A stretch of 64,000 nucleotides of DNA from Pseudocitrobacter faecalis (GTDB lineage: Bacteria > Pseudomonadota > Gammaproteobacteria > Enterobacterales > Enterobacteriaceae). The DNA lies in contig QNRL01000009.1 in NCBI GenBank assembly GCA_003315335.1, positions 221,980-285,979 on the forward strand, written 5' to 3'. This document shows positions 41,496 to 54,513 of this stretch, in pieces (the first letter of the stretch is position 1; the number at the start of each line of letters is the position of its first letter). Below the pieces are notes generated by a model, which was not told where the DNA came from, ran no database searches, and saw only the letters and a program-made list of their open reading frames with translations. The position numbers were made by a program, and so were the translations under genes.

Positions 41496-42947
41496 ATGGA
41501 TAAATCAAACAATTCAGATACTCGCGAATTGCTGCGTGAAAGCATCTCTGTCTCGTCTATTCGCCAGCGGGCCGACGGCCAGATGTTGGCGCTGGTGTGG
41601 TTACTTTGGGGGATCACCCTGTCTGTAGGATGGATGGCTGACAACGCGCTGGTAGCACTCTTTTTCGCGACGCCATTAGCGCTTCTGGCTACACTTGTCA
41701 CCGCATTTTTTCGCGGTCGATTAATTTCACGGCTGATTTTTGCGTTTATCCTGATGGCCTTTTCCGCACTGCTTATTCAGCTTGGTGAGGGAGAAACGGA
41801 ATATCACTTCTCTGTCTTTGTGCTTTTATCGGCGTTGCTGGCCTGGCGTGACTGGCGTCCATTAGTGATGGGGGCCGCAATTATCGCGGTACATCATTTA
41901 GTCTTTAATTATTTGCAGGAATATCACCTTTATCACATCGTCATTTTTATGCATACCGGCCTGCATATGGTGGTGATGCATGGTGTATTTGTGGTAGCGC
42001 AAACGCTGTTCCTGGTCGTACTGGCGGTGCGTATGGAACAGGATGCGATATCTGCCAGCGAGGTAGCGAAACTGGCGGCGGTGATTAATCGTGAACCCGG
42101 AAGCCTGACCCTTTCGCGAGAAACCCACGTCAGCCATTCGCCGTTTGCCCGTACGTTCAGCCGTACACTGGGTGCGATGCGCACTACCCTTGAGCAGGTG
42201 AGCGGCAATGTGGGGCAGTTGCTGGACGCGTCGCACACGATTTTGCAGCGCAATACCGCGCTTTCAGAACGCACTGACAGCCAGGCCACTTCTCTCGCTA
42301 TCGCCGCCAGCGCCATGGAACAACTGGCGAGCGCTGCGTCACAGACCAGTGAACAAGCCGGCGAGGCGCGCAAGCGTGTTTTACAGGCGTGCGATGTCGC
42401 AAGGCAGGGCGGAGAAAACATCCGCGCGGCGACGGCTTCAATGATGCATATTCGCGATGAATCACAGCAGATTAATAGCATTCTGGAGTTAATTGACGGC
42501 ATCGCCTTTCAAACCCATATTCTGTCGCTGAACGCCTCCGTTGAAGCCGCGCGTGCGGGCGAGCATGGCAGAGGGTTTGCGGTAGTCGCCTCTGAGGTGC
42601 GTTCGCTGGCACTGCGTTGTGAAGAGGCTGCAAAAGAGATTCGCCAGCTCACCGCCGCTTCGGTGAAAAGTACGCATCAGGGCGCTGAACAGGTCGAACT
42701 GGCAGGAAATACCATGCAGGCGATCATTAGGCACATTGAAGGCTTGCAGGACTCCCTCGAAATCCTCTCTTCGATGAGCGAGCAGCAGCGAGCCAGCGTC
42801 ATACAGATGAAGGGCAGCATCGCCAGCATCGACGCCAGCGTGCAGGAAAATGTTCAGCATGTGGCGCAGACCATGCAAATGGCGCAGCAACAGCAGCGCT
42901 ATACCGGCGAGCTGCAACAGGCAATTTCGGTGTTCAGATTGGTGTAA
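41496..42947 (+). CDS. Methyl-accepting chemotaxis protein with membrane-embedded sensor
   Basis: 483 residues from the ATG at 41496; an in-frame ATG at 41421 is less likely. About six membrane segments fill residues 28-180 with no large periplasmic loop and no visible HAMP domain. This region is rich in histidines ([15 protein letters not shown], then [10 protein letters not shown]). The cytoplasmic signalling domain follows, with methylation-helix features ([16 protein letters not shown]) and the hairpin tip [20 protein letters not shown], which has His where most receptors have Asn. It should control the CheA kinase; the ligand is unknown. There is no C-terminal NWETF-type tether. It replaces yghA of E. 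coli. Confidence 0.88.
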   Translation: MDKSNNSDTRELLRESISVSSIRQRADGQMLALVWLLWGITLSVGWMADNALVALFFATPLALLATLVTAFFRGRLISRLIFAFILMAFSALLIQLGEGETEYHFSVFVLLSALLAWRDWRPLVMGAAIIAVHHLVFNYLQEYHLYHIVIFMHTGLHMVVMHGVFVVAQTLFLVVLAVRMEQDAISASEVAKLAAVINREPGSLTLSRETHVSHSPFARTFSRTLGAMRTTLEQVSGNVGQLLDASHTILQRNTALSERTDSQATSLAIAASAMEQLASAASQTSEQAGEARKRVLQACDVARQGGENIRAATASMMHIRDESQQINSILELIDGIAFQTHILSLNASVEAARAGEHGRGFAVVASEVRSLALRCEEAAKEIRQLTAASVKSTHQGAEQVELAGNTMQAIIRHIEGLQDSLEILSSMSEQQRASVIQMKGSIASIDASVQENVQHVAQTMQMAQQQQRYTGELQQAISVFRLV

Positions 42948-43017
42948 ATAACCCTAAATTGCTGATGCGAATTGTTGAAATGATGTTGCATGGTTGCGAT
43001 ATACTAAGCCGAATTGA

Positions 43018-43533
<516 letters not shown>

Positions 43534-43545
43534 AACGCGACTCGT

Positions 43546-43572
43546 GCCCGGTAGCGATGCGCCACCGGGCAA
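43546..43572. repeat. REP-like palindrome after yqhA
   Basis: TGCCCGGT-AGC-GAT-GCGCC-ACCGGGCA is a near-perfect palindrome between the convergent yqhA and yghZ genes; it has the core of an enterobacterial REP unit. Confidence 0.65.
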
Positions 43573-43579
43573 GGGGGGG

Positions 43580-44620
43580 CTATTTATCTGACGACGCCTG
43601 CCACAAATTCAGTTGCCCATCAGCAACATGCTGATCAATCTGCGCCAGTTCTTCTGCCGTAAAGTTCAGGTTATTCAGCGCCTGAACGTTCTCTTCAATC
43701 TGTTCCGGTCGACTCGCGCCAATCAATACAGACGTTACACGATTATCTTTCAGCAGCCAGCTCAGGGCCATTTGCGCCATGCTTTGGCCGCGGCTTTGCG
43801 CCATCTCGTTTAACAAACGCAGGCTGTTGAGGTTGCTTTCGCTCAACATGTTTTCTGTCAGGCCGCGTGCTTTTTTCCCTTCGGTCTGCATGCGTGAGCC
43901 GTCCGGAATTCCGTTGAGGTATTTACCGGTCAGCAGCCCCTGTGCCAGCGGGGTAAAGGCGATGCAGCCAACGCCGTTCTCTTCCAGCGTATCCAACAGA
44001 CCGCTCTTATCGACCCAGCGATTGAGCAAGTTGTAGGAAGGTTGGTGAATAAGTAGCGGAATCTTCCACTCGCGCAGCAGTTCCGCCATTTTTTGCGTGC
44101 GCTCAGGTGAATAGGATGAGATCCCCACATACAGCGCTTTCCCACTCTGCACCGCCTGCGCCAGCGCGGCAGCGGTTTCTTCCATCGGTGTGTTTTCATC
44201 CACGCGGTGCGAGTAGAAGATATCGACGTAATCCAGCCCCATGCGCTTCAGGCTCTGATCGAGGCTGGCGAGCAGATATTTGCGCGAACCGCCTTTTCCG
44301 TATGGCCCTGGCCACATGTCGTATCCGGCTTTGGTTGAGATGATCAGTTCATCGCGATACGCGGCGAAATCTTGCCGCAGCAGGCGGCCAAAGTTCTCTT
44401 CCGCACTGCCTGGAGGCGGCCCGTAGTTGTTAGCGAGATCGAGGTGAGTAATGCCGCAGTCGAACGCTTTACGCAGTAGCGCGCGCTGGCTGTCGAGCGA
44501 CTGGATATGACCGAAACTGTGCCATAACCCGAGTGACAGCGCGGGCAGTTGCAGGCCGCTGTTGCCGCAATAGCGATATTGCATCTGTTCATAACGGGCA
44601 GGATTGGCGGACCAGGTCAT
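43580..44620 (-). CDS. yghZ: L-glyceraldehyde 3-phosphate reductase YghZ (Gpr)
   Basis: 346 residues, as in E. coli. An aldo-keto reductase of the AKR14 group: HLDLANNYGPPPGSAEENFG carries the catalytic Asp/Tyr, IISTKAGYDMWPGPYG the Lys, and DIFYSHRVDENTPMEE the His. E. coli YghZ reduces L-glyceraldehyde 3-phosphate and methylglyoxal with NADPH. It is divergent from yghX. Confidence 0.95.
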   Translation of the reverse strand: MTWSANPARYEQMQYRYCGNSGLQLPALSLGLWHSFGHIQSLDSQRALLRKAFDCGITHLDLANNYGPPPGSAEENFGRLLRQDFAAYRDELIISTKAGYDMWPGPYGKGGSRKYLLASLDQSLKRMGLDYVDIFYSHRVDENTPMEETAAALAQAVQSGKALYVGISSYSPERTQKMAELLREWKIPLLIHQPSYNLLNRWVDKSGLLDTLEENGVGCIAFTPLAQGLLTGKYLNGIPDGSRMQTEGKKARGLTENMLSESNLNSLRLLNEMAQSRGQSMAQMALSWLLKDNRVTSVLIGASRPEQIEENVQALNNLNFTAEELAQIDQHVADGQLNLWQASSDK

Positions 44621-44776
44621 AATGTCTCCTTGATTGTCTGATTTTTGAAACGCTGTTTCCAGATTAATGTTTTTGTCACATCCAACCCGTCGGCGGGATC
44701 ACAATGCTGATGATTTATGGGCAATAAATCTGTCTTGTGCTTTTCTTAGTTAATGCCTGTTAATGGAGATCCCTCG

Positions 44777-45664
44777 ATGACCCGACTGACCGCCAAAGAC
44801 TTTCCGCAAGAGTTGCTCGATTACTACGACTATTACGCGCACGGTAAAATTACAAAACGCGAGTTTCTGCAACTGGCGGGGCGGTACGCCGTCGGCGGCA
44901 TGACTGCGCTGGCGTTGTTTAATCTGCTCAAGCCCAACTACGCGCTGGCGGAACAGGTCGAGTTCACCGACCCGGATATCAAACCGGAATATATTCGCTA
45001 CCCGTCGCCCAACGGCCACGGCGAGGTGCGTGGTTATCTGGTCACGCCGACGAAAGCCACTGGCAAAGTGCCCGCCGTGGTGGTGGTGCATGAAAATCGT
45101 GGGCTTAACCCGTATATAGAGGACGTTGCCCGACGCGTCGCGAAAGCGGGCTATATCGCCCTTGCGCCGGATGGGCTCTCTTCCGTTGGCGGGTATCCCG
45201 GTAATGATGATGAAGGGCGCGAGTTACAGCAAAAAGTTGATCCCACCAAACTGATGAATGATTTCTTCGCCGCGATTGAGTTTATGCAGATGCATCCGCA
45301 GGCGACGGGCAAAGTCGGGATCACCGGTTTTTGCTACGGCGGCGGCGTGTCGAATGCGGCGGCGGTGGCTTACCCTGAGCTGGCCTGCGCGGTGCCGTTC
45401 TACGGGCGCCAGGCCCCGATCGCGGATGTCGAAAAAATCAATGCTCCTTTATTGCTGCATTACGCGGCGCTGGATACGCGTATTAACGAAGGCTGGCTGG
45501 CAATGGAAGAGGCGTTAAAAGCGCATAAAAAAGTTTACGAAGCCTATGTTTATCCGGGCGTGAATCATGGCTTCCACAACGACTCGACCCCGCGCTACGA
45601 CAAGGCCGCAGCGGAGCTCGCCTGGCAACGAACGCTGGCGTGGTTTGAGAAATATTTGCACTGA
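44777..45664 (+). CDS. yghX: Dienelactone hydrolase family protein YghX, apparently intact
   Basis: 295 residues from the ATG at 44777, with GGAGA eight bases upstream. The alpha/beta-hydrolase core has VVVHENRGL, the nucleophile Cys in GFCYGGGVSN, the Asp in YAALDTRI and the His in GVNHGFHN, the Cys-Asp-His set of dienelactone hydrolases. The N-terminus (KITKREFLQLAGRYAVGG plus a hydrophobic stretch) looks like a twin-arginine signal with Lys-Arg, so the enzyme may be exported. As I recall, the K-12 copy is damaged; this one is whole. Substrate unknown. Confidence 0.85.
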   Translation: MTRLTAKDFPQELLDYYDYYAHGKITKREFLQLAGRYAVGGMTALALFNLLKPNYALAEQVEFTDPDIKPEYIRYPSPNGHGEVRGYLVTPTKATGKVPAVVVVHENRGLNPYIEDVARRVAKAGYIALAPDGLSSVGGYPGNDDEGRELQQKVDPTKLMNDFFAAIEFMQMHPQATGKVGITGFCYGGGVSNAAAVAYPELACAVPFYGRQAPIADVEKINAPLLLHYAALDTRINEGWLAMEEALKAHKKVYEAYVYPGVNHGFHNDSTPRYDKAAAELAWQRTLAWFEKYLH

Positions 45665-45744
45665 AAGTAAAGGCTGCAAATAGCACTGGATATCGCTCAA
45701 AAAGTCGCTATATAATTTTATATATAACGATTGAGGGTTAAGCG

Positions 45745-46035
45745 ATGGATAACCATTTTGGTAAAGGCCTGATGGCCGGGCTGAAAGCACCTTACGCCGA
45801 CAGTGCGCAGAAGGTTCTGGGCTTTTGTTCTGACTATAAACGCGGGTTTGTGCTGGGGTTTTCCCATCGCATGTTTGAGAAGACGGGCGACCGTCAGCTT
45901 AGCGCCTGGGAAGCGGGCGTTCTGACGCGACGTTATGGCCTGGATAAAGAGATGGTGATGGATTTCTTTAAAGAACACGAATCCAGCACCACGGTGCGCT
46001 ACTTTATGGCGGGCTACCGGCTGGAAGGGAGATAA
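45745..46035 (+). CDS. yghW: Conserved protein YghW (DUF2623)
   Basis: 96 residues, about the E. coli length. It has no signal peptide or membrane segment; motifs are [38 protein letters not shown] and [12 protein letters not shown]. Function unknown. In E. coli it is followed by the hydrogenase 2 operon (hybO onward); here yghU follows directly. Confidence 0.9.
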   Translation: MDNHFGKGLMAGLKAPYADSAQKVLGFCSDYKRGFVLGFSHRMFEKTGDRQLSAWEAGVLTRRYGLDKEMVMDFFKEHESSTTVRYFMAGYRLEGR

Positions 46036-46058
46036 ACCGGGTGGAATGCACCCGGTTT
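46034..46058. terminator. Hairpin between yghW and yghU
   Basis: AAACCGGGTG and CACCCGGTTT pair perfectly across five bases. T-runs are short on both strands (TTT), but its place between convergent stops suggests a two-way terminator. Confidence 0.6.
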
Positions 46059-46065
46059 CCGCCGT

Positions 46066-46932
46066 TTAACCCTGACGTTTATCTTCCGTTTGGGTGTCGA
46101 AATCGCTGGCGGCATGACGTTCATGCAGTTGCTCATTCAACGGGCCGTTGGTGCGATTAACAATGCGTCCACGCTGTACCGCCGGGCGGCTGGCGATATC
46201 CTTAGCCCAGCGCTGCACGTTTTTGTAGCTCTTCGCATCAAGGAACTCATCCGCACCGTACACGGTACCCAGCACCACGTTGCCGAACCACGGCCACACC
46301 GCCATGTCGGCAATGGTGTACTCTTCGCCTGCCACATAGCGTCCGCGCGCCAGTTGTTTATCCAGCACATCCAGCAGACGTTTCGCTTCCATGGTGAAAC
46401 GGTCGATCGCGTACTCAATTTTCACCGGTGCGTAGTTATAGAAATGACCAAAGCCACCGCCGAGGAACGGTGCAGAGCCTTGCAGCCAGAACAGCCAGTT
46501 CAACGTTTCCACACGGCCCGCCGGATCTTTGGGCAGGAAATGGCCAAATTTTTCCGCCAGGTACAGCAGGATATTGCCGGACTCGAACACGCGGGTCGGC
46601 GGTGTGGTGGAGTGGTCGCGTAGCGCCGGGATTTTCGAGTTCGGGTTCACGTCAACAAAGCCGCTGGAGAACTGATCGCCCTCACCAATGCGGATAAGCC
46701 ACGCGTCATACTCTGCGCCCGTCACGCCCAGAGCTAACAACTCTTCGAGCATGATGGTGACTTTCTGCCCGTTCGGCGTACCCAGCGAATAGAGCTGAAG
46801 CGGGTGATGCCCAACCGGCAGTTCCTTCTCATGCGTCGCACCGGAAACCGGGCGATTGATATTGGCGAACGCGCCGCCGTTATTCTGTTTCCACTCCCAG
46901 ACTTTGGGAGGCTGATAGGTATTGTCTGACAT
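46066..46932 (-). CDS. yghU: Glutathione S-transferase-like disulfide reductase YghU
   Basis: 288 residues, as in E. coli. A Nu-class GST: the thioredoxin-like N-terminal domain reads LYSLGTPNGQKVTIMLEEL, with VNPNSKIPAL and ESGNILLYLAEKFG for glutathione binding; the helical domain follows. E. coli YghU binds two glutathiones and reduces disulfides. It is divergent from gsp, which makes glutathionylspermidine, a plausible link. Confidence 0.95.
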   Translation of the reverse strand: MSDNTYQPPKVWEWKQNNGGAFANINRPVSGATHEKELPVGHHPLQLYSLGTPNGQKVTIMLEELLALGVTGAEYDAWLIRIGEGDQFSSGFVDVNPNSKIPALRDHSTTPPTRVFESGNILLYLAEKFGHFLPKDPAGRVETLNWLFWLQGSAPFLGGGFGHFYNYAPVKIEYAIDRFTMEAKRLLDVLDKQLARGRYVAGEEYTIADMAVWPWFGNVVLGTVYGADEFLDAKSYKNVQRWAKDIASRPAVQRGRIVNRTNGPLNEQLHERHAASDFDTQTEDKRQG

Positions 46933-46990
46933 GTTGGCCTGCCTTTTTGATGATGTGTTGAGGCAGTGTAGCAGTTGATGGCAGAAATGA

Positions 46991-47031
46991 TCACCCTCAC
47001 CCTCACCCTCTCCCTGAGGGAGAGGGTGAGT
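46991..47031. repeat. Single box C-like repeat between yghU and gsp
   Basis: TCACCCTCACCCTCACCCTC then TCCCTGAGGGAGAGGGTGA forms one palindromic unit of the family seen at 27166-27276 and 41166-41274. It lies in a divergent promoter region, unlike the other two. Confidence 0.75.
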
Positions 47032-47162
47032 GCATCAGACCGCACAGTGTGACAGCGTGCACAACAGGTGTATGATTAACCGACACCTGTTGGATAAATA
47101 ACAACGTGCAGGGACGACCTCACCCGCTATTACTCGCCGCCTGCATGCTCTGAGGAAAACAC

Positions 47163-49016
47163 ATGAGTTGTACGAGTAGTGACGCGCCGTTTGGCACGTT
47201 GTTGGGATATGCACCGGGTGGCGTTGCCATCTATTCTTCAAATTACAGCAGCCTGAAGCCCGAAGAGCGGGCGGATGATGTCTCGTTCCGGAGCTATATC
47301 GATAACGAGTACATGGGCTACAAGTGGCAGTGCGTCGAATTCGCGCGCCGCTTCCTGTTCCTTACCTACGGTTTCGTTTTCACCGATGTCGGCATGGCCT
47401 ATGAAATCTTCTCACTGCGCTTTTTGCGTCAGGTGGTGAATGACGACATTCTGCCGTTGCAGGCGTTTGCTAACGGTTCCCGCCGTGCACCGAAAGCGGG
47501 CTCGTTGCTCATCTGGCAGAAGGGCGGCGAATTTCATGAAACCGGCCACGTCGCGGTTATTACCCAACTGGTTGGTAACAAAGTCCGTATTGCAGAACAG
47601 AATGTTATCCATTCGCCGCTGCCTGCGGGCCAGCAGTGGACGCGCGAACTGACGCTGGAAGTGAAAGACGGCCATTACATCCTTCACGATACGTTTGACG
47701 ACACCACCATTCTTGGCTGGATGATCCAGACCGCCGATACCGAACACAGTCTGCCGCAACCGACAATTGCCAGCAAAGCGCTGAATCTGCAAGGCGCGCG
47801 GCTGGAAAATCGCGGTCAGTTCGAGAGCAAATGGCTTAACGAACAGGATTCGTTGCAGAAAGCGTACGTCGCTGCCAACGGTCATGTGATTAACCAGGAT
47901 CCGTATCAGTACTTCACCATGACGGAAAGCGCTGAACAGGAGCTGATTAAAGCCACCAACGAAATGCACCTGATGTATCTGCACGCCACCGATAAAGTGA
48001 TGCGTGACGATAACCTGCTGGCGCTGTTTGATATCCCGAAAATCCTCTGGCCGCGTCTGCGTCTCTCCTGGCAGCGCCGTCGCCACGACATGATCACCGG
48101 GCGTATGGATTTTTGCATGGATGAACGCGGTTTGAAGGTGTACGAATACAACGCCGATTCCGCATCCTGTCATACCGAAGGTGGATTGATCCTCGAACAG
48201 TGGCTGAAAACCGGCTTTGAGGGCAAAGGCCATAACCCTTCAGATGAACTGCTCAGCGAACTGATTGGTGCGTGGAAACACAGCTCGGCGCGTCCGTTTG
48301 TTCACATCATGCAGGATAAAGATCTGGAAGAGGATTACCACGCGCAGTTTATGCAGCGCGCCATTACGCAGGCCGGGTTCGAGTGCAAAATTCTCCATGG
48401 TCTGGAAGAGGTGCACTGGGATGCCGCAGGTCAACTGGTGGATGATGAAGGGCGACTGGTAAATTGCGTATGGAAAACCTGGGCGTGGGAAACCGCCATT
48501 GAGCAGGTGCGCGAAGTCAGCGATGCTGAGTATGCCGCCGTGCCGATTCGCACCGGCAGCCCGGCGGGGAAAGTGCGTTTGATTGACGTGCTGCTGCGCC
48601 CGGAAGTGATGGTCTTCGAACCACTGTGGACAGTGATTCCGGGCAACAAAGCGATTCTGCCGGTGCTGTGGTCGCTGTTCCCGAATCACCCGTATCTGCT
48701 CGACACCGATTTTGAAGTGACCGATGCGCTGGCGAAAACCGGCTATGCGGTGAAACCGATCTCCGGGCGCTGCGGCAGCAATATTGACCTGGTGAGCGGG
48801 CACGATCAGCTTCTCGATCAAACCAGCGGTAAGTTTGTCGACCGCAAAAATATCTACCAGCAGTTGTGGTGTCTGCCGAAGGTCGCCGGGAAATACATCC
48901 AGGTTTGTACCTTTACCGTCGGCGGTAACTACGGCGGAACCTGCCTGCGTGGCGATACGTCGCTGGTGATTAAGAAAGAGAGCGATATCGAACCGCTGGT
49001 GGTGATTGAGCGGTAA
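47163..49016 (+). CDS. gss: Bifunctional glutathionylspermidine synthetase/amidase Gsp
   Basis: 617 residues. The N-terminal CHAP-type amidase domain has catalytic Cys57 (GYKWQCVEFARR) and His129 (FHETGHVAVI), matching Cys59 and His131 of E. coli. The C-terminal ATP-grasp synthetase has MDFCMDERGLKVYEYNADSA and KPISGRCGSNIDLV. It joins glutathione to spermidine and cleaves it again, linking thiol redox and polyamine pools in the cytoplasm. A strong terminator follows. Confidence 0.97.
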   Translation: MSCTSSDAPFGTLLGYAPGGVAIYSSNYSSLKPEERADDVSFRSYIDNEYMGYKWQCVEFARRFLFLTYGFVFTDVGMAYEIFSLRFLRQVVNDDILPLQAFANGSRRAPKAGSLLIWQKGGEFHETGHVAVITQLVGNKVRIAEQNVIHSPLPAGQQWTRELTLEVKDGHYILHDTFDDTTILGWMIQTADTEHSLPQPTIASKALNLQGARLENRGQFESKWLNEQDSLQKAYVAANGHVINQDPYQYFTMTESAEQELIKATNEMHLMYLHATDKVMRDDNLLALFDIPKILWPRLRLSWQRRRHDMITGRMDFCMDERGLKVYEYNADSASCHTEGGLILEQWLKTGFEGKGHNPSDELLSELIGAWKHSSARPFVHIMQDKDLEEDYHAQFMQRAITQAGFECKILHGLEEVHWDAAGQLVDDEGRLVNCVWKTWAWETAIEQVREVSDAEYAAVPIRTGSPAGKVRLIDVLLRPEVMVFEPLWTVIPGNKAILPVLWSLFPNHPYLLDTDFEVTDALAKTGYAVKPISGRCGSNIDLVSGHDQLLDQTSGKFVDRKNIYQQLWCLPKVAGKYIQVCTFTVGGNYGGTCLRGDTSLVIKKESDIEPLVVIER

Positions 49017-49027
49017 ACAACTGAGGC

Positions 49028-49054
49028 GGAGCCTGCAACGGGCTCCGTTTTTTT
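49028..49054 (+). terminator. Rho-independent terminator of gsp
   Basis: GGAGCC-TGCAACG-GGCTCC is followed by GTTTTTTT, 11 nt past the stop. Confidence 0.92.
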
Positions 49055-49129
49055 ACCTGCGAACATCACGACACAATATTGAACCCTTCCGTCAATTCGG
49101 CGCATAAATTGATCCAGCACAGCCCAAAC

Positions 49130-49157
49130 GTATGATGAATCCTTAAAATCATCATAC
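49130..49157. promoter_or_regulatory. NikR operator upstream of nikA
   Basis: GTATGA-N16-TCATAC is matched exactly. It lies 39 nt upstream of the nikA start. Nickel-loaded NikR would repress the operon here. Upstream, TTGAT at about 49109 may be half of an FNR site, but the second half is poor. Confidence 0.9.
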
Positions 49158-49195
49158 TCACTTAGTCTTACTCCTTTTCACTGAAGGTCACCGTT

Positions 49196-50767
49196 TTGTC
49201 CATTCTCCGTCGCACGCTCATTGCGCTGCTGACCTGTGCCTCGTTTTTCGCACACGCCGCTGCGCCAGATGAAATCACTACCGCCTGGCCGGTTAACGTT
49301 GGGCCGCTCAATCCGCATCTTTATACGCCGAATCAGATGTTTGCCCAGAGCATGGTTTACGAACCGCTGGTGAAATACCAAGCGGATGGTTCGGTGAAAC
49401 CCTGGCTGGCAAAAAGCTGGACGCATTCGGAAGATGGCAAGATCTGGACCTTCACCCTGCGCGATGATGTGACCTTCTCAAACGGTGAACCGTTTGATGC
49501 AGAGGCGGCAGCAGAAAACTTCCGCGTGGTGCTCGATAACCGTCAGCGTCATGCCTGGCTTGAGCTGGTGAATCAGATTGTCGACGTGAAAGCGCTGAAT
49601 AAAACCGAGCTGCAAATTACCCTGAAAAGCGCCTACTACCCCTTCCTGCAAGAGCTGGCCTTACCCCGACCTTTCCGCTTTATCGCCCCGTCGCAGTTTA
49701 AAAATAACGAGACGATGCGCGGGATTAAAGCACCTATCGGCACGGGCCCGTGGGTACTGAAAGAATCGAAATTGAATCAGTACGATGTCTTCGTCCGCAA
49801 CGAAAACTACTGGGGCGAAAAGCCAGCGATTAAAAAAATAACCCTTAAAGTCATCCCCGATCCAACCACCCGCGCAGTCGCGTTTGAAACCGGCGATATC
49901 GACCTGTTGTATGGTAACGAAGGTTTATTGCCGCTCGATACTTTCGAGCGTTTCAGCCATAACCCGGCGTACCGTACCCAGCTTTCACAGCCGATTGAAA
50001 CGGTGATGCTGGCACTCAACTCCGCTAAAGCCCCCACCAATGAACTGGCGGTACGCGAAGCGCTCAATCACGCGGTGAATAAAAAATCGCTGATCGACAA
50101 CGTGCTTTACGGCACGCAGCAGGTGGCGGATACGCTGTTTGCGCCGACCGTACCTTATGCCGACCTCAGCCTGAAACCGCGCCAGTATGATCCGCAACGG
50201 GCGAAAAATCTTCTGGAAAAAGCAGGCTGGACGCTGCCTGCCGGGAAAACTATCCGCGAGAAAAACGGTCAGCCGCTACGCATTGAACTGTCGTTCATCG
50301 GCACCGATGCATTAAGCAAATCAATGGCCGAAATCATTCAGGCCGATATGCACCAGATTGGCGTCGATGTGGCGCTGGTCGGCGAAGAAGAGAGCAGTAT
50401 CTACGCACGTCAGCGCGATGGGCGCTTTGGCATGATCTTCAACCGCACCTGGGGCGCGCCTTACGATCCGCATGCGTTTTTAAGTTCGATGCGCGTACCA
50501 TCACACGCTGATTTTCAGGCGCAACAAGGCTTGGCCGACAAGCCGCTGATTGATAAAGAGATCGGCGAAGTTCTGGAAACCCCGGACGAGACGAAACGCC
50601 AGGCGCTTTACCGCGATATTTTGACGCGCCTGCATAGCGATGCGGTGTATCTGCCAATTAGCTACGTATCGATGATGGTGGTGGCAAAACCTGAACTGGG
50701 CAAAATCCCTTACGCGCCAATCGCCAGCGATATTCCTTTTGAACAGATTACCCCGGTGAAACCCTGA
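49196..50767 (+). CDS. nikA: Nickel-binding periplasmic protein NikA
   Basis: 523 residues from a TTG start with GAAGG eight bases upstream. The signal peptide ends FFAHA before APDEITTAW. It is a family 5 solute-binding protein: [20 protein letters not shown] near the start, and the segment [13 protein letters not shown] holds the histidine that contacts chelated nickel in E. coli NikA. It delivers nickel to NikBC. First gene of the nik operon, overlapping nikB by one base. Confidence 0.96.
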   Translation: MSILRRTLIALLTCASFFAHAAAPDEITTAWPVNVGPLNPHLYTPNQMFAQSMVYEPLVKYQADGSVKPWLAKSWTHSEDGKIWTFTLRDDVTFSNGEPFDAEAAAENFRVVLDNRQRHAWLELVNQIVDVKALNKTELQITLKSAYYPFLQELALPRPFRFIAPSQFKNNETMRGIKAPIGTGPWVLKESKLNQYDVFVRNENYWGEKPAIKKITLKVIPDPTTRAVAFETGDIDLLYGNEGLLPLDTFERFSHNPAYRTQLSQPIETVMLALNSAKAPTNELAVREALNHAVNKKSLIDNVLYGTQQVADTLFAPTVPYADLSLKPRQYDPQRAKNLLEKAGWTLPAGKTIREKNGQPLRIELSFIGTDALSKSMAEIIQADMHQIGVDVALVGEEESSIYARQRDGRFGMIFNRTWGAPYDPHAFLSSMRVPSHADFQAQQGLADKPLIDKEIGEVLETPDETKRQALYRDILTRLHSDAVYLPISYVSMMVVAKPELGKIPYAPIASDIPFEQITPVKP

Positions 50768-51707
50768 TGTTGCGTTACGTATTCCGCCGCGTGCTGTTGC
50801 TGATCCCGATGGTGCTTTCCGCCTCGGTGATTATTTTTCTGATGCTGCGTCTCGGTACCGGTGACCCGGCGCTCGATTATCTGCGTTTATCTAACCTGCC
50901 GCCGACGCCGGAGATGCTGGCTTCTACCCGCACTATGCTCGGACTGGATCAGCCGCTGTACGTGCAGTACGGAACCTGGCTGTGGAAGGCGCTGCATCTC
51001 GATTTCGGCATCTCATTCGCCACGCAGCGTCCGGTGCTGGACGATATGCTGAACTTCCTGCCCGCCACGCTGGAGCTGGCGGGGGCGGCGCTGGTGTTAA
51101 TTCTGCTGACCTCCGTGCCGCTCGGTATTTGGGCGGCACGTCATCGCGATCGTTTGCCCGATTTCACCGTGCGCTTTATCGCGTTTCTTGGCGTTTCAAT
51201 GCCCAACTTCTGGCTGGCATTTTTGCTGGTGATGTTCTTCTCGGTCTACCTGCAATGGCTGCCTGCGATGGGCTACGGTGGCTGGCAGCACATCATTCTG
51301 CCTGCGGTTTCCATCGCCTTTATGTCGCTGGCGATAAACGCGCGGCTGCTGCGCGCCAGCATGCTGGACGTCGCTGGTCAGCGTCATGTGACCTGGGCGC
51401 GGCTGCGCGGCCTGAACGACAAACAGACCGAACGCCGCCATATCCTGCGTAATGCCTCGCTGCCGATGATCACCGCCGTGGGGATGCACATTGGTGAACT
51501 GATTGGCGGGACGATGATTATCGAAAATATCTTTGCCTGGCCGGGCGTCGGGCGCTACGCGGTGTCGGCGATTTTTAACCGTGACTATCCGGTGATCCAG
51601 TGCTTTACGCTGATGATGGTGGTGGTTTTTGTGGTCTGCAATTTGATTGTCGATTTGCTCAACGCCGCGCTGGACCCGCGTATTCGTCGTCATGAAGGAG
51701 CGCACGC

Positions 51708-51711
<4 letters not shown>
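50767..51711 (+). CDS. nikB: Nickel ABC transporter permease NikB
   Basis: 314 residues, as in E. coli. Six membrane segments, with the ABC permease EAA-type loop at [20 protein letters not shown]. It pairs with NikC to form the inner-membrane channel. Its stop overlaps the nikC GTG start by 4 nt. Confidence 0.96.
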
Positions 51712-54512
<2,801 letters not shown>

Positions 54513-54513
54513 A

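Noticed and set aside
49106..49120. FNR site in front of nikA
   Set aside because: Only the TTGAT half is good; the second half matches too poorly to list as a site.
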